Positions 5,848 to 7,041 of a stretch of 7,041 nucleotides of DNA are shown piece after piece (the first letter of the stretch is position 1; each line of letters opens with the position of its first letter). The stretch spans positions 1 through 7,041 of the forward strand of contig JAJYWG010000332.1 of the NCBI GenBank assembly GCA_021791615.1, read 5' to 3'. The stretch comes from Actinomycetes bacterium. Lineage in GTDB: Bacteria; Actinomycetota; Acidimicrobiia; Acidimicrobiales; RAAP-2. The notes beneath the pieces are model-generated. The model saw nothing but the letters and a program-made list of their open reading frames with translations, ran no database searches and was not told the origin of the DNA. Both the position numbers and the translations under genes were made by a program.

Positions 5848-6134
5848 CCGTCGACCTGGGGCGCCTCGTTGACAAGGTGCAATTCGGTGCCGTCGGTCAG
5901 CTGGTAGTCGCCGATCCGAGCCGTATCGAGCATGGGATCGATGCGGCCATCGCGGGCGACCGCCAGGCTGTAGTCCCCGGCGGCAAGCTGGTTGTGCTCG
6001 ACGAAGTGAGCAACGGCCTGGGCCATGGCCGCGGCCACGAACTCGGCCTCGGCAAAGCGGAACGGAGCCGTGATGCCCGCCGGCGTGCGGACCTTCACCT
6101 CCACGTGACCGTGGTACTCAGGGGAATCTGCCAC
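5844..6134 (-). CDS. Ubiquitin-like (beta-grasp) protein
   Basis: Predicted 96-residue protein, first gene of the minus-strand operon. GTG 6132-6134 is chosen because GAGGTG lies just upstream and it leaves a typical Ubl length. A beta-grasp pattern is visible: strand HVEVKVRTPAG (10-20), strand TAPFRF (22-27), helix FVAAAMAQAVAHFVEHNQL (32-50), strand YSLAVARDG (55-63), and IGDYQLTDGTELHLV (74-88), the last like the 'L.D..L.DG..L.LV' end of ubiquitin/YukD-like proteins. It ends in Q-V-D-G: a single terminal Gly, not a di-Gly. A terminal Gly is what E1 enzymes adenylate, so the protein may need no processing before conjugation. It has one Ubl unit, so it is not a poly-Ubl precursor. The family call comes from the pattern plus the JAB and E1-like neighbours. 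Confidence 0.75.
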   Translation of the reverse strand: MADSPEYHGHVEVKVRTPAGITAPFRFAEAEFVAAAMAQAVAHFVEHNQLAAGDYSLAVARDGRIDPMLDTARIGDYQLTDGTELHLVNEAPQVDG

Positions 6135-6228
6135 TCTTCTCACCTCTTCCTGCCGCCGGGATGAAGGGGCGGCTAGGAAGTAGACGACGAGCCGAGGCGA
6201 GGTCGAACCGGTTTCTTGGGACGCTGAT

Positions 6229-6248
6229 CCGGCAAGGCACCTTGCCGG
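6229..6248. repeat. 9-2-9 palindrome, candidate operator
   Basis: CCGGCAAGG-CA-CCTTGCCGG: perfect 9-bp arms around a 2-nt centre, about 95 nt upstream of the Ubl start. A 2-nt centre suits a dimeric DNA-binding protein better than an RNA hairpin, though a 7-bp stem with a 6-nt loop could also form. No T-run follows, so it is not an intrinsic terminator. Confidence 0.5.
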
Positions 6249-6260
6249 GCGTGCACCCGG
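6245..6260. repeat. Inverted repeat overlapping the palindrome
   Basis: CCGGG-cgtgca-CCCGG, sharing bases 6245-6248 with the palindrome before it, so the two stems exclude each other in a transcript. The motif TTGCCGGG also occurs twice, at 6242-6249 and 6268-6275. Could be regulatory; not proven. Confidence 0.35.
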
Positions 6261-6415
6261 GGTGTGTTTGCCGGGGTCGCCGCCGCGCCGATCCAGTCCG
6301 AGCCGGGTACCCCTACCAGGCCAAGCGCAGCGTGGGGCTTCGACGTCGCGGTCGGCGTAACCGTCCCGGCAGACCAGACCTGCGAGCAGGACTGAATCGG
6401 GCGCCCGAGTGCTAG

Positions 6416-6452
6416 CCTTCACCCATTGACAGCTTTCAGTCCGTAGTGAAGG
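6416..6452. promoter_or_regulatory. Inverted repeat around the antitoxin promoter, candidate AbiEi operator
   Basis: CCTTCAC (6416-6422) and GTGAAGG (6446-6452) are perfect 7-bp inverted copies, 23 nt apart. They flank the -35 box and overlap the -10 box. Known AbiEi antitoxins repress their own promoter by binding inverted repeats there, so these are good candidates for autoregulatory half-sites. Confidence 0.4.
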
Positions 6453-6454
6453 AT
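6426..6454 (+). promoter_or_regulatory. Sigma70-like promoter of the antitoxin-toxin operon
   Basis: A perfect TTGACA -35 box (6426-6431) is followed after 17 nt by AAGGAT (6449-6454), a weak -10 box keeping three of six consensus bases. Transcription would start near 6461, only about 2 nt before GTG 6463, giving a nearly leaderless mRNA. The AAGGA at 6449-6453 could otherwise act as a ribosome binding site if transcription starts further upstream. Confidence 0.5.
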
Positions 6455-6462
6455 CCGAAATA

Positions 6463-7041
6463 GTGAAGGTAACGGTGCAACTCGAGCCGACCGAGCTCGA
6501 TCGGTACGGGCGCATCTTCGCCGCGGTCCCCGAGGTCAACGTGCTCGCCGACGCCAAGGCGCAGGTGATGGTGAACGGCCAGCACCGTCCGCTCAGGGTA
6601 CTGCCGCGGCCGCCGTCAGGCGCCGATCCGGGCGTCGCCGCCCGACACCTCGCTGACACGGTGCCCCGCCGGGCGGTCGGCTTGGTCGCTGCGCGGTCGA
6701 TCCCCTACAGGGAGCGAGACGCGATCGAAGCTGCCGGACTGTCCTGGTGCGACGGGCGCGGGGCGCTGCACCTGCGCTGGCCCGGGACGCTGGTGCACAT
6801 CGATCACGGCGGCCGGCGGCTTGCGACGAGTGAGAGCACCGGATCGGACGAGCCTCGTCTCGGCCCGGCCGGCATCCGCGCCGTCCAGGTCCTCCTCGCC
6901 AGCCCGCAAGATGAGTGGACCGTCAATCGGCTGGCCGAACGGGCCGAGATCTCGGTCGGCCAAGCCCACAACGTCTTTCGCGCCATGGAACAGAAACGGC
7001 TGGTCCACGCTGTCGGCAAAGGGCCTAAGCAACGCCGGGTG
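6463..7041 (+). CDS. AbiEi-type antitoxin/repressor, N-terminal part (gene continues at 143)
   Basis: 5' portion of the antitoxin gene: 193 codons from GTG 6463, open to the end of the window, where the frame continues exactly at base 143. Upstream GAAGGA (6448-6453) could serve as ribosome binding site, and the nearest in-frame stop (TGA 6427-6429) leaves no earlier start. Residues 72-115 (VGLVAARSIP...AIEAAGLSWCDGRGALHLRW...VHID) match the N-terminal part I recall for AbiEi_2 antitoxins, where 'GI-x-[YFW]-x-D-x-x-G-x-x-x-L' is typical. Residues 133-193 form the wHTH. The gene is divergent from the Ubl operon, so its autorepression could also affect that operon. Identity of the family is more certain than the extent of each domain. 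Confidence 0.75.
   Translation, partial: MKVTVQLEPTELDRYGRIFAAVPEVNVLADAKAQVMVNGQHRPLRVLPRPPSGADPGVAARHLADTVPRRAVGLVAARSIPYRERDAIEAAGLSWCDGRGALHLRWPGTLVHIDHGGRRLATSESTGSDEPRLGPAGIRAVQVLLASPQDEWTVNRLAERAEISVGQAHNVFRAMEQKRLVHAVGKGPKQRRV
6900..7041. repeat. Terminal direct repeat, right copy
   Basis: Second copy of the 142-nt end repeat, lying in frame inside the antitoxin wHTH coding region. Removing either copy and joining the ends restores a complete antitoxin gene. Confidence 0.85.

Larger units (their letters stand above)
6135..6462. other. Divergent intergenic region between the Ubl operon and the antitoxin gene
   Basis: 328 nt separating the two divergent operons. It contains a 9-2-9 palindrome and an overlapping hairpin (6229-6260), a promoter with an inverted repeat beside the antitoxin start, and no convincing gene; a plus-strand frame from 6161 to 6415 is arginine-rich shadow coding. 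I see no clear promoter for the Ubl operon on the minus strand, though it must lie between about 6150 and 6300. Confidence 0.6.

Noticed and set aside
5844..6134. Poly-ubiquitin-like (multi-Ubl) protein
   Set aside because: Only one beta-grasp unit fits in 96 residues and no internal repeat is seen.
6229..6270. Intrinsic terminator
   Set aside because: Stems are GC-rich but no T-run follows on either strand, and both flanking genes point away from it.
6135..6659. N-terminal extension of the Ubl frame up to 6659
   Set aside because: It would run antisense through the antitoxin start and promoter; residues are non-homologous and the GTG at 6134 has a ribosome binding site.

Overview
The window is 7,041 nt of high-GC DNA with many GTG/TTG starts. 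Its protein families (a two-domain AbiEi antitoxin, actinobacterial-type transposases and a DUF6788-like protein) suggest an actinobacterium or relative, probably from a metagenome. I cannot name the organism. No rRNA, tRNA, CRISPR array or replication gene was seen.

Bases 1-142 and 6900-7041 are the same sequence apart from one C/T difference. One reading frame enters the right copy and leaves the left copy without a break. The simplest reading is a circular molecule of 6,899 bp, or a tandem repeat of that unit, cut open inside one gene. Joining the ends gives a 352-residue AbiEi-type antitoxin.

Layout on the joined molecule: a divergent intergenic region (6135-6462) holds a sigma70-like promoter, inverted repeats and a 9-2-9 palindrome. 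Rightwards (+ strand, across the join) run the AbiEi antitoxin (6463-7041 joined to 143-622), an AbiEii-type nucleotidyltransferase toxin (609-1493), a 55-codon ORF (1506-1673) that contains a MITE-like inverted-repeat element, and the first ~35 codons of an AlbA_2/Schlafen-like gene (from 1691). Leftwards (- strand) run four genes that each overlap the next by 4 nt: a ubiquitin-like protein (6134-5844), a small protein with a Cys-Glu-His-His motif (5847-5431), a JAB/JAMM peptidase (5434-4979), and the start of what is probably an E1-like gene (from 4982).

The distal ends of both operons are broken. The stretch between them (~1.8-4.6 kb) is mobile-element debris: a decayed ISL3-type transposase, a frameshifted and 5'-truncated IS4-superfamily (IS701-like) transposase, and a DUF6788-like ORF. 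The AlbA_2 gene and the E1-like gene both end where this debris begins.

The window therefore reads as a small defence-type module: a bacterial ubiquitin-like conjugation/deconjugation operon next to a type IV toxin-antitoxin pair. The Ubl, CEHH and JAB genes look intact, but the E1-like activator is lost after about 125-133 residues. The ubiquitin-like pathway as seen here is thus either inactive, served by an E1 elsewhere, or working in another way.
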